A DNA stretch of 64,000 bases from CAYNJG01 sp965216885. Its GTDB lineage: Bacteria > Planctomycetota > Planctomycetia > Pirellulales > Pirellulaceae. The translations under genes and the position numbers were made by a program. Under the pieces are notes generated by a model. The model was not told the origin of the DNA. It saw only the letters and a list, made by a program, of their open reading frames with translations, and did not search any database. Where the stretch lies: contig OZ244208.1 in assembly GCA_965216885.1 (NCBI GenBank), positions 682,001-746,000 of the forward strand. Direction: 5' to 3'. How positions within the stretch are numbered: the stretch's first letter is position 1; each line of letters starts with the position of its first letter. Below are positions 36,858-45,730 of this stretch, in pieces.

Positions 36858-37574
36858 TTAAGGCTGGGCGGCCTTCAGATGCCATGCGATCGCGTTGGAC
36901 AGGTCTTTCACCATCCCCTGCGAATACTCGACATCGAACCAGAGGATTTTGCCCTGGGCATCCAGCAGGTACGTTCGGTTCGATCGAGAGCTGGCGAAAG
37001 CATGAAACAACTCGGATTTGGCGTCGACCAGACTGGCGATTTTGTCTGCCGCGTCCCCGGTCAACTTCCGAGTGGTCGCCACGTCGCCGCCCACGTTGAC
37101 GGCGATGACTTTCACACGATCGACGGCATACCTTCCCAGCACGTCGACGGGCAAGCGTTGAAACTGCTCGCGGCCGCTAGGTGATTTGTCAGACCAGAAA
37201 ACGAGAACCGTCATGCGATCACTGAGCAGCTGCGAAAGCTTCTTCTGCTGGCCGGCGATGTCGACCGTATTCAGGTCGCCGACCGAGTCGCCAACCAGTT
37301 TCACGCACGTGGATTTGTGCGCTCCACTGAGCACGACCGACGGTTGCCAGAGTTCGGTTGGAACCTTTGGCAGCCACGATGGTGTGGGCGGCCCGGTTTT
37401 CTTCGCAGCTTGTTGCTGGTTCGTTTTGGACCTCGCAGCTCGATCTCCGGACCTCGCGACTTTGACGGCCTCGCCGGAGCGGCCCGAGGTTCCCGATGCC
37501 TGGTCGGCGCCAACGGCGCAAGCGACCAATGCCAGAGTTAGCCAGATGCTTCCAGCCATCGCTACTATTCGCAT
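36858..37574 (-). CDS. Secreted thioredoxin-fold protein lacking the CXXC motif
   Basis: 238 residues from the ATG at 37572-37574 (MRIVAMAGSIWLTLALVACA), an export signal with a Cys that could be a lipobox-like site. A basic Ala/Lys/Ser linker precedes GDLNTVDIAGQQKKLSQLLSDRMTVLVFWSDKSPSGREQFQRLP, the start of a TlpA/ResA-like fold. The position where the CXXC should stand reads SDKSPSG, so there is no redox-active pair. The later segments VIAVNVGGDVATTRKL and RTYLLDAQGKILWFDVEYSQ fit the same fold. It may be a non-redox relative that binds partners. Confidence 0.72.
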   Translation of the reverse strand: MRIVAMAGSIWLTLALVACAVGADQASGTSGRSGEAVKVARSGDRAARSKTNQQQAAKKTGPPTPSWLPKVPTELWQPSVVLSGAHKSTCVKLVGDSVGDLNTVDIAGQQKKLSQLLSDRMTVLVFWSDKSPSGREQFQRLPVDVLGRYAVDRVKVIAVNVGGDVATTRKLTGDAADKIASLVDAKSELFHAFASSRSNRTYLLDAQGKILWFDVEYSQGMVKDLSNAIAWHLKAAQP

Positions 37575-37749
37575 TCCTTCTCTCCAACCATGAGTGGAAT
37601 CTGCTTTGCCCCGACGGTCTTGCCGCTTCGCTTCCATACGAAAAAAATCGTCGTTACGTTCGTGGACTGCCGTTTTAACCGGTCATTGCGGCCCTGACGA
37701 CATGAATACGAACGCTAGCAGTGTTAGGGCGGCCGACGAAAAACCGTTA

Positions 37750-39549
37750 CTACGGCTGCTTGCCGGGAGGCGTCAGTGTTTTGACGCCCAGCTCTCGCAA
37801 CTGTTTTTGTTCCACGTCGCCCGGTGCACCGGTCATCAAGTCGGTCGCCTTCTGAGTCTTCGGGAATGCGATGGCGTCGCGGATGTTATCCAATCCACCG
37901 AAGAGCATTACGCACCGGTCGACGCCCAACGCGATACCGCCGTGCGGAGGCGCCCCGAACTGGAGTGCTTCCAAAAGGAACCCAAAACGCTCCTGCGCCG
38001 ATTCGGGCGTCATGCCCAACAGCCCAAAGACCTTCTGTTGAATCTCGTTATCATGAATCCTGATCGTGCCACCGCCGGCCTCGTAGCCGTTGATGACCAG
38101 GTCATACGCGATCGCTCGTGATTTTTTTGGATCGGAATCCAGCAGTTCAAGATCCTGCGGCCGCGGCGCGGTGAACGGATGATGCATGGCAACCCATCGC
38201 TGCTCTTCGTCATCGAATTCGAACATCGGGAATTCGACGACCCAGGAAAAGTGCATGTCACCAGGTTTCACCAATTCCAGATCGGATGCCATGCGTCGAC
38301 GTAATCCGTTCAGCGTGCGACAGGTAGCGTCCCAATCGTCTGCGCTGAAGACCAGGAAGTCGCCTGGTTCAGCCTGCATGCGGTCGCCAATTTTCGCCAG
38401 GATCTCGGGGGTAAAGTTCTTCGCGATAGCCGATTCCAGCTTGCCTTCGGCGTTGACTTTGAACCACGCCATTCCCTTGGCACCAAAGTCCTGCCGAACG
38501 TAGTCCGTGAGCTTGTCGATGGCTCGGCGGGAGTACTTGTCGGCCGCGCCCTTCGCATTGATGCAACGTACGAAGCCGCCGCCTTCGGCGATGGACTTGA
38601 AGACCTTGAACCCACTCTCCTTCGCGATGTCGGTGCAGTCGACGATTTCGAGTCCGTAGCGGAGGTCCGGCGCGTCATGGCCAAACCGTGCCATGGCTTC
38701 ATCGTAAGTCATGCGTGGCAATGGAAGCTGAATTTCCATGCCCAGTAGCTCTTTCGCCAGCCGCGCGACCAGACCGTCGATCGTTTCAATGATGTCGTCC
38801 TGATCGACGAATGCCATCTCTACGTCGAGCTGCGTGAACTCGGGCTGCCGGTCGGCTCGCAAGTCCTCGTCGCGGAAGCAGCGTGCGATCTGGACGTAGC
38901 GGTCATAGCCGGCCATCATCAAGATCTGCTTGTAAAGTTGGGGTGACTGCGGCAGCGCGAAGAACGAGCCCTGGTGGACGCGGCTGGGAACGAGGTAGTC
39001 TCGTGCACCTTCGGGTGTGCTACGACCGAGGATGGGCGTCTCGACATCGATGAAGCCCTTGTCATCGAAGTAGTCGCGCATCGTCTTGATGATCCGGCTA
39101 CGCAGCAGCATTGTCTCCTGCATTTTCGATCGGCGAAGATCGAGATAGCGATGCTTCAGGCGTAGGTCTTCGCCCGGCAGGTCGGATTGGTTGGGTAGAA
39201 ACGGCGGCTGTTTGCACTTGTTCAGCAGCTCGTGTTCGGTGACTCGCAACTCCACTTCGCCCGTATCGAGCTTGGTGTTGATGGTTTCGTCAGGTCGTTT
39301 GGCGACGGTACCGGTGACCTGAATCACGTCCTCACAGCGGAGCTTGCCACCCTCGGCCATGACGCCGTCGCCGGCTTCTGGTGCGTAGACGACCTGAACC
39401 AGACCGTAGCGGTCTCGCAAATCGATAAAGACGGTGCCGCCGTGGTCGCGATAGCTGTTGACCCAACCGCAAAGCGTGACAGTATCACCAACATTTGATG
39501 AGCGAAGCTCACCACAGGTATGAGTCCGTTTACGGGTACGTAACGACAT
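37750..39549 (-). CDS. aspS: Aspartyl-tRNA synthetase
   Basis: 599 residues from the ATG at 39547-39549 (MSLRTRKRTH). The N-terminal OB-fold anticodon-binding domain shows VTLCGWVNSYRDHGGTVFIDLRDRYG. The class II core has motif 2 CFRDEDLRADRQPEFTQLD and motif 3 GIALGVDRCVMLFGG, and the bacterial GAD insert lies between. Length and insert are those of bacterial-type AspRS. Whether it is discriminating or also charges tRNA-Asn cannot be settled from sequence here. Confidence 0.97.
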   Translation of the reverse strand: MSLRTRKRTHTCGELRSSNVGDTVTLCGWVNSYRDHGGTVFIDLRDRYGLVQVVYAPEAGDGVMAEGGKLRCEDVIQVTGTVAKRPDETINTKLDTGEVELRVTEHELLNKCKQPPFLPNQSDLPGEDLRLKHRYLDLRRSKMQETMLLRSRIIKTMRDYFDDKGFIDVETPILGRSTPEGARDYLVPSRVHQGSFFALPQSPQLYKQILMMAGYDRYVQIARCFRDEDLRADRQPEFTQLDVEMAFVDQDDIIETIDGLVARLAKELLGMEIQLPLPRMTYDEAMARFGHDAPDLRYGLEIVDCTDIAKESGFKVFKSIAEGGGFVRCINAKGAADKYSRRAIDKLTDYVRQDFGAKGMAWFKVNAEGKLESAIAKNFTPEILAKIGDRMQAEPGDFLVFSADDWDATCRTLNGLRRRMASDLELVKPGDMHFSWVVEFPMFEFDDEEQRWVAMHHPFTAPRPQDLELLDSDPKKSRAIAYDLVINGYEAGGGTIRIHDNEIQQKVFGLLGMTPESAQERFGFLLEALQFGAPPHGGIALGVDRCVMLFGGLDNIRDAIAFPKTQKATDLMTGAPGDVEQKQLRELGVKTLTPPGKQP

Positions 39550-39734
39550 CAGTATTCCTGATCGAAAAGCGAGAGAAAGTCGCCACACTGGCGACCGGAA
39601 TGTAAATACAAGCTCGCTATTCTAGACGGAGCCACCGCCCTGCGAAAGGTTCGAGTCGGGCGGGCAAAAGCGGGGATTCTGGGCGGTTTTGAGCGTCCCG
39701 CCCGACGAAAGCAGGAGATCGCCAACACGCAGGC

Positions 39735-40685
39735 TCATTCCTGAGGACTGTTGGCGGCGATGATCTGGGAGACGATGTCATCGCCGTCAATCGAATTGCT
39801 CATAGGAATCCAGCGGCATTCGTCCAGGCCACGAAACCATGTTTCCTGGCGCCGGGCGAAGCGACGCGTTCTGATTTTTGTCTGTTCTTTCGCGGTATCC
39901 AGATCGCACTCGCCGTTGAACATCGAAATCACTTCGCGGTAGCCGACTCCCTGCAAAGCCGTTCGGCTCAGCTCGCCGTGGACGTTCAGAAGTTCTTCCA
40001 CTTCCTCAACAAAACCCGCTGCAAACATCGCATCGACGCGGGAATTGATGCGTTCGTGCAATTCGGATCGTTCCCATCCGAGCGAAAAGACGCTTTGGCA
40101 TTTCGCCGCCGCGGATTGCTCGAATTGTAATTGGTAGTGGCTGATTGGCTGGCCCGTGAGCTTGTAAACTTCCAGCGCGCGAATCATGCGCCGCTTGTCG
40201 TGCGGGTGCAGTTTGGCGGCCGAGAGAGGATCAACCTGCTCCAGCCGTTGCCGGAGGGCTTCGATGCCAACATTGCTAACTTCGTCTTCGACCTGACGCC
40301 GAAATTCAAAGTCGGCCGGCGGGCCTTCGCACAGACCGCGGAGCAGCGATTTGAGGTAGAGCGGTGTGCCTCCGACGAACAGAACCTGTCGATTGCGTTG
40401 ACGAATTGAATCAACCGTTTCATGCGCCCTGACGAGGTATTCGGCCAGGTTGAATTCGGCCACCGGATCGACAACATCAATCAGGTGATGCGGTACGTCC
40501 TGCTGTTCGGCGGTCGTTGGTTTGGCCGTTCCAATGTCCATTCCGCGATATACGGCCATTGAATCGAGCGAAATGATCTCCGCATTGAGACGTTTGGCCA
40601 GCTGAATTCCAATTCGCGTTTTTCCGCTGGCAGTGGCTCCGGTCAGGTACCAACAATCGTTAATCGGGGGAAATTCGTGTATCAA
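39735..40685 (-). CDS. miaA: tRNA dimethylallyltransferase
   Basis: 316 residues. P-loop GATASGKT at 16-23, ISLDSMAVYRGMDIGTAKPT, HHLIDVVDPVAEFNLAEY, FVGGTPLYLKSLLRGL and a C-terminal RRFARRQETWFRG. MiaA adds dimethylallyl to A37 of tRNAs reading UNN codons. The gene stands alone between aspS and the divergent hisE. Confidence 0.95.
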   Translation of the reverse strand: MIHEFPPINDCWYLTGATASGKTRIGIQLAKRLNAEIISLDSMAVYRGMDIGTAKPTTAEQQDVPHHLIDVVDPVAEFNLAEYLVRAHETVDSIRQRNRQVLFVGGTPLYLKSLLRGLCEGPPADFEFRRQVEDEVSNVGIEALRQRLEQVDPLSAAKLHPHDKRRMIRALEVYKLTGQPISHYQLQFEQSAAAKCQSVFSLGWERSELHERINSRVDAMFAAGFVEEVEELLNVHGELSRTALQGVGYREVISMFNGECDLDTAKEQTKIRTRRFARRQETWFRGLDECRWIPMSNSIDGDDIVSQIIAANSPQE

Positions 40686-40906
40686 GGTTAAAACTTGCTG
40701 AGTGCTAATCGAAAGTCGCGCGGGGCGGAGCCTTCATCAGATGGTAACGAAGTCACGGTGTGGAATGATTACGGATTCGAAACACCCGAAACGAATTATC
40801 GGGAAAGCTGCGAACCGCGATTGACCTGGGTGCTCATTGTCAGTGCCAGGCATACCCTTTAGGATACGTGAAGTCGCTGTCAGGTCGAGATAGTCCCGGA
40901 TAAGGT

Positions 40907-41245
40907 ATGAGCAACTCTGCACAGGTTCTTGCGGACCTCATGGAAGTCATCGAAGACCGCAAGGCGAATCCCCCAGCCCGTTCCTACACGACCAGCCTGT
41001 TTGCGGCGGGCGTGGACAAGATCGGTGGCAAGATTCTCGAAGAAGCGCAGGAAGTGGTAGATGCCGCGCACGAGGCGGACACGGATGCAGGACGCGAACA
41101 TCTGACCCACGAAGCAGCGGATCTGATTTATCACCTGTTTGTCATGATGGGCTATCGTGGCATTGCGTTGGACGACGTCGCCAAAGAACTGTCGAAGCGT
41201 TTTGGAACCTCCGGGCTCGATGAAAAAGCCGCGCGGCGGAGCTGA
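40907..41245 (+). CDS. hisE: Phosphoribosyl-ATP pyrophosphatase
   Basis: 112 residues, an all-alpha NTP pyrophosphatase. The motif KIGGKILEEAQEVVDAAHEAD (EExxE) and EAADLIYHLFVMMGYRGI (ExxDxxYH) supply the metal-binding acids. It carries out step 2 of histidine synthesis as a stand-alone HisE, not fused to HisI. hisG follows after 104 bp on the same strand. Confidence 0.92.
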   Translation: MSNSAQVLADLMEVIEDRKANPPARSYTTSLFAAGVDKIGGKILEEAQEVVDAAHEADTDAGREHLTHEAADLIYHLFVMMGYRGIALDDVAKELSKRFGTSGLDEKAARRS

Positions 41246-41349
41246 TCTTCACTCCCAGTTCATCAACAAAAGAGCGTACCCGTTTGGATCGGACCAACTG
41301 AGTCCGGCGGGTTGATGACCCAATTCCCAACCATTTCCATGGCAATCGG

Positions 41350-42201
41350 ATGAGCAATCTACGCATCGGTATCCCCAGCAAGGGGCGACTAAGTGAACTC
41401 GCATCGGAACTCCTCAAGGAAGCTGGACTGCGATTTCGAAGGCAGAACCGTAGTTTGTTTGCCCGAGTCAAAGACAAGCCGATCGACATCATCTTTCTGC
41501 GCACGGACGATATTCCCGTGCTATGTGCCGAAGGTGCGATCGACATGGGCATCACGGGCAGTGACCTGGTGCTGGAGAGCGAAGTCGACGTGCAGACCCG
41601 CATGGAGCTGGGTGTCGGTAAGTGCCGCCTGGCGTTCTGCGTGCCCGAAGAAAGCCCCGTCAAGTCCGTCACCGAACTCGCCGGTAAACGCATTGCGACC
41701 ACGTTTCCAAAAATCACCGGTTCCTACCTGAAAGAACACGGCACCTCGGCCCACATGGTTTGGCTTTCAGGGTCTGTCGAGATCATGATCTCGCTGGGCG
41801 TCGCCGATGCAATTGTGGATCTGGTAGAAACCGGCAGTACGCTGGCTGCCAACCGACTGCGCATTATTGATGAGGTTGGCCAGTATCAGACCGTTCTGAT
41901 CCAGGGCTCCAAGTGTTCGAACTCGGAACTCGCCGATCGCATTGTGCGACGGATCGAAGGCGTCATCATCGCCCGCAGCTACTCGTTGTTGGAGTACAAC
42001 GTCCCGCGAGTGAAATTGGCGGAAGCGGAAAAGATTACGCCCGGATTCAACTCGCCGACCGTCAACACGCTGGAAGACAAGGACTGGTGCAGCGTCCGCG
42101 TAATGGTCAAACGAGCCGACGTGATCGAGGCAATGGAACAGCTCGAAGCATTGGGCGCTTCCGCGGTGTTGGAAACGCAGATCACCAACTGCCGACTGTA
42201 G
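41350..42201 (+). CDS. hisG: ATP phosphoribosyltransferase (long form)
   Basis: 283 residues. The N-terminus LRIGIPSKGRLSE, the segment DMGITGSDLVLE and LVETGSTLAANRLRIIDEV are those of HisG. The length and the C-terminal region with VMVKRADVIEAMEQLEALGA show the long form with its own regulatory domain, so no HisZ is required. It catalyses the first, feedback-inhibited step of histidine synthesis. hisE lies just upstream. Confidence 0.95.
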   Translation: MSNLRIGIPSKGRLSELASELLKEAGLRFRRQNRSLFARVKDKPIDIIFLRTDDIPVLCAEGAIDMGITGSDLVLESEVDVQTRMELGVGKCRLAFCVPEESPVKSVTELAGKRIATTFPKITGSYLKEHGTSAHMVWLSGSVEIMISLGVADAIVDLVETGSTLAANRLRIIDEVGQYQTVLIQGSKCSNSELADRIVRRIEGVIIARSYSLLEYNVPRVKLAEAEKITPGFNSPTVNTLEDKDWCSVRVMVKRADVIEAMEQLEALGASAVLETQITNCRL

Positions 42202-42430
42202 ACCTCGCGGCCGCGCCGCGATCTTCCGGACAACCGGGGCCTCGCTCTTTCCGAGTGCCCCAACAACGATTGCCTCTTGCGCTGACCTCTCTGTCGCTGA
42301 CTCACGTTTCTCAGTTGGAGTGCGCGCTGCCTGAAGTCGACTCAAAGCTGGCCTACCCCTCTATGTTGTGGTAACATCCCCCCTGATTGGTGTTTCGGTT
42401 CACAAACCACGCATTTCAGGCAAACCAGCA

Positions 42431-42745
42431 ATGTTGATCGTACTTCAAGCCCTGTCCTTTCTCATTGGGATAGGAAGTCTCGTCTGTTGGATCATGGAAA
42501 TCATCGCGGCTTTCAAGAAAGAGAGTTCGCCGATGTTGGGCATTCTCTCGATCGTTCCGTGTCTTGGTCTTGGCGGATTGGTCGTCGGTTGGATGAAGCA
42601 TCGAGAATGGGGCATCACACAGTTGATGACCATCTGGACCGGGCTGATCGTTCTGGGGTTCCTGTTGAATGTCGCCGTTGCAGCGTTGGGCATCGGGGCA
42701 GCGGGTGCAGCCGGAGCCGGTGGTGTTCCTGCGTTCCCTCAGTAG
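42431..42745 (+). CDS. Small hypothetical membrane protein
   Basis: 104 residues from the ATG at 42431 (MLIVLQALSFLIGIGSLVCW); the frame extends 21 codons upstream, but that part is polar and not membrane-like. Three hydrophobic segments: residues 2-25, 35-52 and 64-85, then an Ala/Gly-rich tail (GIGAAGAAGAGGVPAFPQ). A HREWG loop separates helices 2 and 3. No known family recognised. Confidence 0.6.
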   Translation: MLIVLQALSFLIGIGSLVCWIMEIIAAFKKESSPMLGILSIVPCLGLGGLVVGWMKHREWGITQLMTIWTGLIVLGFLLNVAVAALGIGAAGAAGAGGVPAFPQ

Positions 42746-42846
42746 CACGCGTTATTGAGACGTGCTGCAGTAGTACTTGGGCTTGCAAGGCCGATAGCGA
42801 ATACCAGAGCCATTTGGGTCCTGGCGCCGTCGGTTTTGCCAGCCAT

Positions 42847-44250
42847 TCACGGCCGACTTCGGCGTACCGCGAGGCGTGCGATCAACAAGACGATCCACGC
42901 CAGCGAGCTATCCGGTTCTGGCACGCTGGCCACAGCTGACTGGCGGTCACCAAATCTCGCCGAAAGTGCCAGAAAGTCGGCGAAGTCGATCGAGCCGAGG
43001 CAATCAATGTTGCCTTCCGCATAGCTCCCGTCGGAGCCAAAGTTTCGCGAGAGTTCGAGGAAGTCGCTGAACCCGACTTCGCCATCGAAATCGATATCGG
43101 CCAACACGGTGTTCAGTTGGTCGAGGTACGGAGTGATATCCAGCGACTGATTGCACGCGGCAAACAGGTCGTCCCGCGAGATGTCTTGATCCAGATTCAG
43201 GTCCAGTGGCGAATAGGCCTGTGACGGATCACTGGGCCATGCGGTTGAGTTTCCCTGGTTCTCTTGCCAGGCGTTGAGCTGCGCCGTTCCAATGGGGCCG
43301 CCCACAAAATCGTTCGGCAAGGTTCCCGCCGGGCTACCTTCATTTGCCAGCCACACCTGACGGTCCCGTTCATCGACGGTGCCGTCGATGTTGTAGTCGC
43401 CGGGAATCGTGATGTATTCGGTGGCAATCACAAAGTCATCGAAGTAAATCTGCTGATCCTCATCAGGCTCCCAGACTTCGGAACTGCCACCAAAGAATGT
43501 GCTGAAGTACAGTTCGTCGATCTTTAGCGAGGCGACATCGCGAAATCGGATATCGTCGACATCCAACACCATTTCGCCATCCAGCCATGCCTGCACAATT
43601 CCGTCGTGCTGGCCGGGGGTATTCATGACAATGCGATGTTGAAAGTGATACCAGACGTCGGAATCAAACGTCGCCCATTGGCCGGAACTGCCATCGTTCC
43701 AGCGTTGGTCGTGGCCAAACTGGGTTGGCTGATCCGGGTGGTAGAGGTACTGCACAGCGTTCGCCTGATTCGGATTCAACCGCGACCCACCGGAACCGTC
43801 GGTTCGCCACATCATTCGCGCACTCCAGCCATCGGTTCCGTTGGGTTTGCTGCCACCGGTGTTCCCCACTCCTCCGATCAGCCCCGGTAACTTGCCACCG
43901 CGTACGAAATCAAAGTCGTCGTCGAAGCGGACGCGATAGGTGAGAAACAGTTCCTCGTAGCTGTCGCCGAGATCCAGTTTCCATTGGGCTTTCGAACCGG
44001 TTGTTTCACCAGCCTCGTAGTTGACTACCAGCGATCTGTCGCCGAACGCGTCCGCATCGTCGGTGATCGAGACACGCCCTTCGTCCACGCCATCGTTCCA
44101 GCCAGGTGAATTCCAGTCGGCTCGGAGGTTCGCCACGCTATAGATTCCGACTGGATCGTCTTCGAAATCGTTCGTGTAAAGGATGCCGTCGTTGGCAAAT
44201 GCAGAGGTTGCTGCGAGTAGCACAGCAAAGGCAAGGATGATTCGATTCAT
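42847..44250 (-). CDS. Secreted polysaccharide-lyase-like protein with dockerin-like repeats and PEP-CTERM tail
   Basis: 467 residues from the ATG at 44248-44250; signal peptide MNRIILAFAVLLAATSAFA. Residues about 22-300 form a beta-jellyroll-like domain with YTNDFEDDPVG, LFLTYRVRFDDDFDFVRGGK and GLIGGVGNTGGSKPNGTDGWSARMMWR, a pattern resembling PL14-type alginate lyases. It is followed by calcium-loop dockerin-like repeats (GDYNIDGTVDERD, DLNLDQDISRDD, DIDFDGEVGFSDF, SIDFADFLALSARFG). The C-terminus is VPEPDSSLAWIVLLIARLAVRRSRP: a VPEP motif, a hydrophobic stretch and a basic end, i.e. a PEP-CTERM sorting signal. Probably exported and processed by an exosortase. Enzyme activity is inferred only. 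Confidence 0.8.
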   Translation of the reverse strand: MNRIILAFAVLLAATSAFANDGILYTNDFEDDPVGIYSVANLRADWNSPGWNDGVDEGRVSITDDADAFGDRSLVVNYEAGETTGSKAQWKLDLGDSYEELFLTYRVRFDDDFDFVRGGKLPGLIGGVGNTGGSKPNGTDGWSARMMWRTDGSGGSRLNPNQANAVQYLYHPDQPTQFGHDQRWNDGSSGQWATFDSDVWYHFQHRIVMNTPGQHDGIVQAWLDGEMVLDVDDIRFRDVASLKIDELYFSTFFGGSSEVWEPDEDQQIYFDDFVIATEYITIPGDYNIDGTVDERDRQVWLANEGSPAGTLPNDFVGGPIGTAQLNAWQENQGNSTAWPSDPSQAYSPLDLNLDQDISRDDLFAACNQSLDITPYLDQLNTVLADIDFDGEVGFSDFLELSRNFGSDGSYAEGNIDCLGSIDFADFLALSARFGDRQSAVASVPEPDSSLAWIVLLIARLAVRRSRP

Positions 44251-44397
44251 GGTTGTCCACACATTCCGCTTGCCATTCAGGATCAGCAGGGGGAACGACA
44301 ACGCAGTGAATATTATACCAACGTACGCCCATTCAGGCACGAAGGAACATTGGTTTGTGCCGGGCGGATGTATCAAGGCCAAGGAGCCAGTCGCGGC

Positions 44398-45720
44398 TTA
44401 GTCCTGACTGCGGTCGGTCTTGCCGGCGGACGTGCGCGGAATGTCATCGACGATGCGGATGAATCTTGGACGTTGGTAATTATTGAGATGTTCGAGACAT
44501 TGCTTCCGCACCTGTTTTTCGACCTCTGCTACGTCGAATCCCGTTGTGATCACCAGATCGCACTTGACCAGCTCGCCGACGATGGAAGATGCCACGCCGT
44601 AGATTCGGGTGTCTGCCACACCCGCCACATGTCGGATTACGTTTTCGACTTCCAGCGGATAGACCTTGTTTCCGCCGACGTTAATCATGTCGCTTTTTCG
44701 TCCGACAAAGACAGCTCGGTCGCCATCCACCTCCACAAGGTCTCCGGTGTGGAACCACGCATGGCGCGGAGACGCCGAGTGCGAACGGTCGTAGCCCGAC
44801 ATTGCGTTGGCAGATCGCACGATCAGTTCTCCGTCTTCGATACGCATTTCGACGCCATCTGGCGAAACCTGTTCCAGGAACCGGGTAGGAAAGCCGGACA
44901 TGCCATCGGTGACTGAAAAGCAGCGGCCCAATTCCGTGGTCGCATAGATATGAATCAGACGCGTGTTGGGGAAGTTGCGTTTCAGTCCGTCCAGCGTCGC
45001 CTGGTCAACGGCTTCGCCACCGAGTGTGATTTGCTCGAGCGGAATGGCTTGGAGGTGTTCTTCACTGGCCAGCGTCATCAGCCATCGCCACCATGACGGC
45101 GTCGCGGATGCAAACTGCACCTGGTGACCGGCAGCAAGTTTGGCCACGTCGTCAGCCGAAGAGCCGGCTGGTGAGAGCACAAGGGTGCCGCCATTCAGCA
45201 AACTTTGCAGCATCACCTGCAAACCGGCGTACAGATGCGGGCGATACGCGAGCAACCAGCGTGGAGCCTCCGCTCCGCCACGTCGAACTGGTCGCGACAG
45301 ACTGTCCCAGGTGTGTTGGGCGGCCTTTGGTTTGCCGGTTGTCCCGGAGGTCAGAATCGTGATCGAACCCGACGAATCGTCACCCGTAGAGGCATCGTTC
45401 CGAAGCTGCCGGACGGAGCCATCCAGCTCAATGATTGCATCCAACTGAAGGTCGACGGACCATTCATCCAGATCCTGCACGGCGGTATCGTGTGCCATGA
45501 GGAACAAGTTGACGCCACTGTTGACCAGTGCCAGAAAGTCTGCCACCGCATGCGGAGCGGGTTCAAACAACAGGCCGACACGGCGGCCTTTCAGGTCAGC
45601 GAATTCGGCAGCACGCTCGCGGACGCGATCGCGCAGTTGCCGCCATGTGAATTGCGAGTCGCTCGATTGCAACGCGGGCCGTTCCAGTGCAGCTTCCTGT
45701 TCCGGCCACGTCGTAAACAT
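44398..45720 (-). CDS. ANL-superfamily AMP-forming ligase (acyl-CoA synthetase-like)
   Basis: 440 residues, shorter than usual acyl-CoA synthetases (500-600), mainly through a reduced N-terminal domain. Seen: the AMP-binding motif TILTSGTTGKPKAA, IYATTELGRCFSV, FHTGDLVEVDGD, GRKSDMINVGGNKVYPLEVE, and the C-terminal catalytic Lys in PRTSAGKTDR. It should activate a carboxylic acid by adenylation; the thiol acceptor (CoA or carrier protein) is unknown. It lies 10 bp downstream of cysNC and may be read through from it. Confidence 0.86.
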   Translation of the reverse strand: MFTTWPEQEAALERPALQSSDSQFTWRQLRDRVRERAAEFADLKGRRVGLLFEPAPHAVADFLALVNSGVNLFLMAHDTAVQDLDEWSVDLQLDAIIELDGSVRQLRNDASTGDDSSGSITILTSGTTGKPKAAQHTWDSLSRPVRRGGAEAPRWLLAYRPHLYAGLQVMLQSLLNGGTLVLSPAGSSADDVAKLAAGHQVQFASATPSWWRWLMTLASEEHLQAIPLEQITLGGEAVDQATLDGLKRNFPNTRLIHIYATTELGRCFSVTDGMSGFPTRFLEQVSPDGVEMRIEDGELIVRSANAMSGYDRSHSASPRHAWFHTGDLVEVDGDRAVFVGRKSDMINVGGNKVYPLEVENVIRHVAGVADTRIYGVASSIVGELVKCDLVITTGFDVAEVEKQVRKQCLEHLNNYQRPRFIRIVDDIPRTSAGKTDRSQD

Positions 45721-45730
45721 GAGACCGACT

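Noticed and set aside
40737..40922. 61-codon minus-strand frame between miaA and hisE
   Set aside because: Overlaps the hisE start, has mixed composition and no family resemblance.
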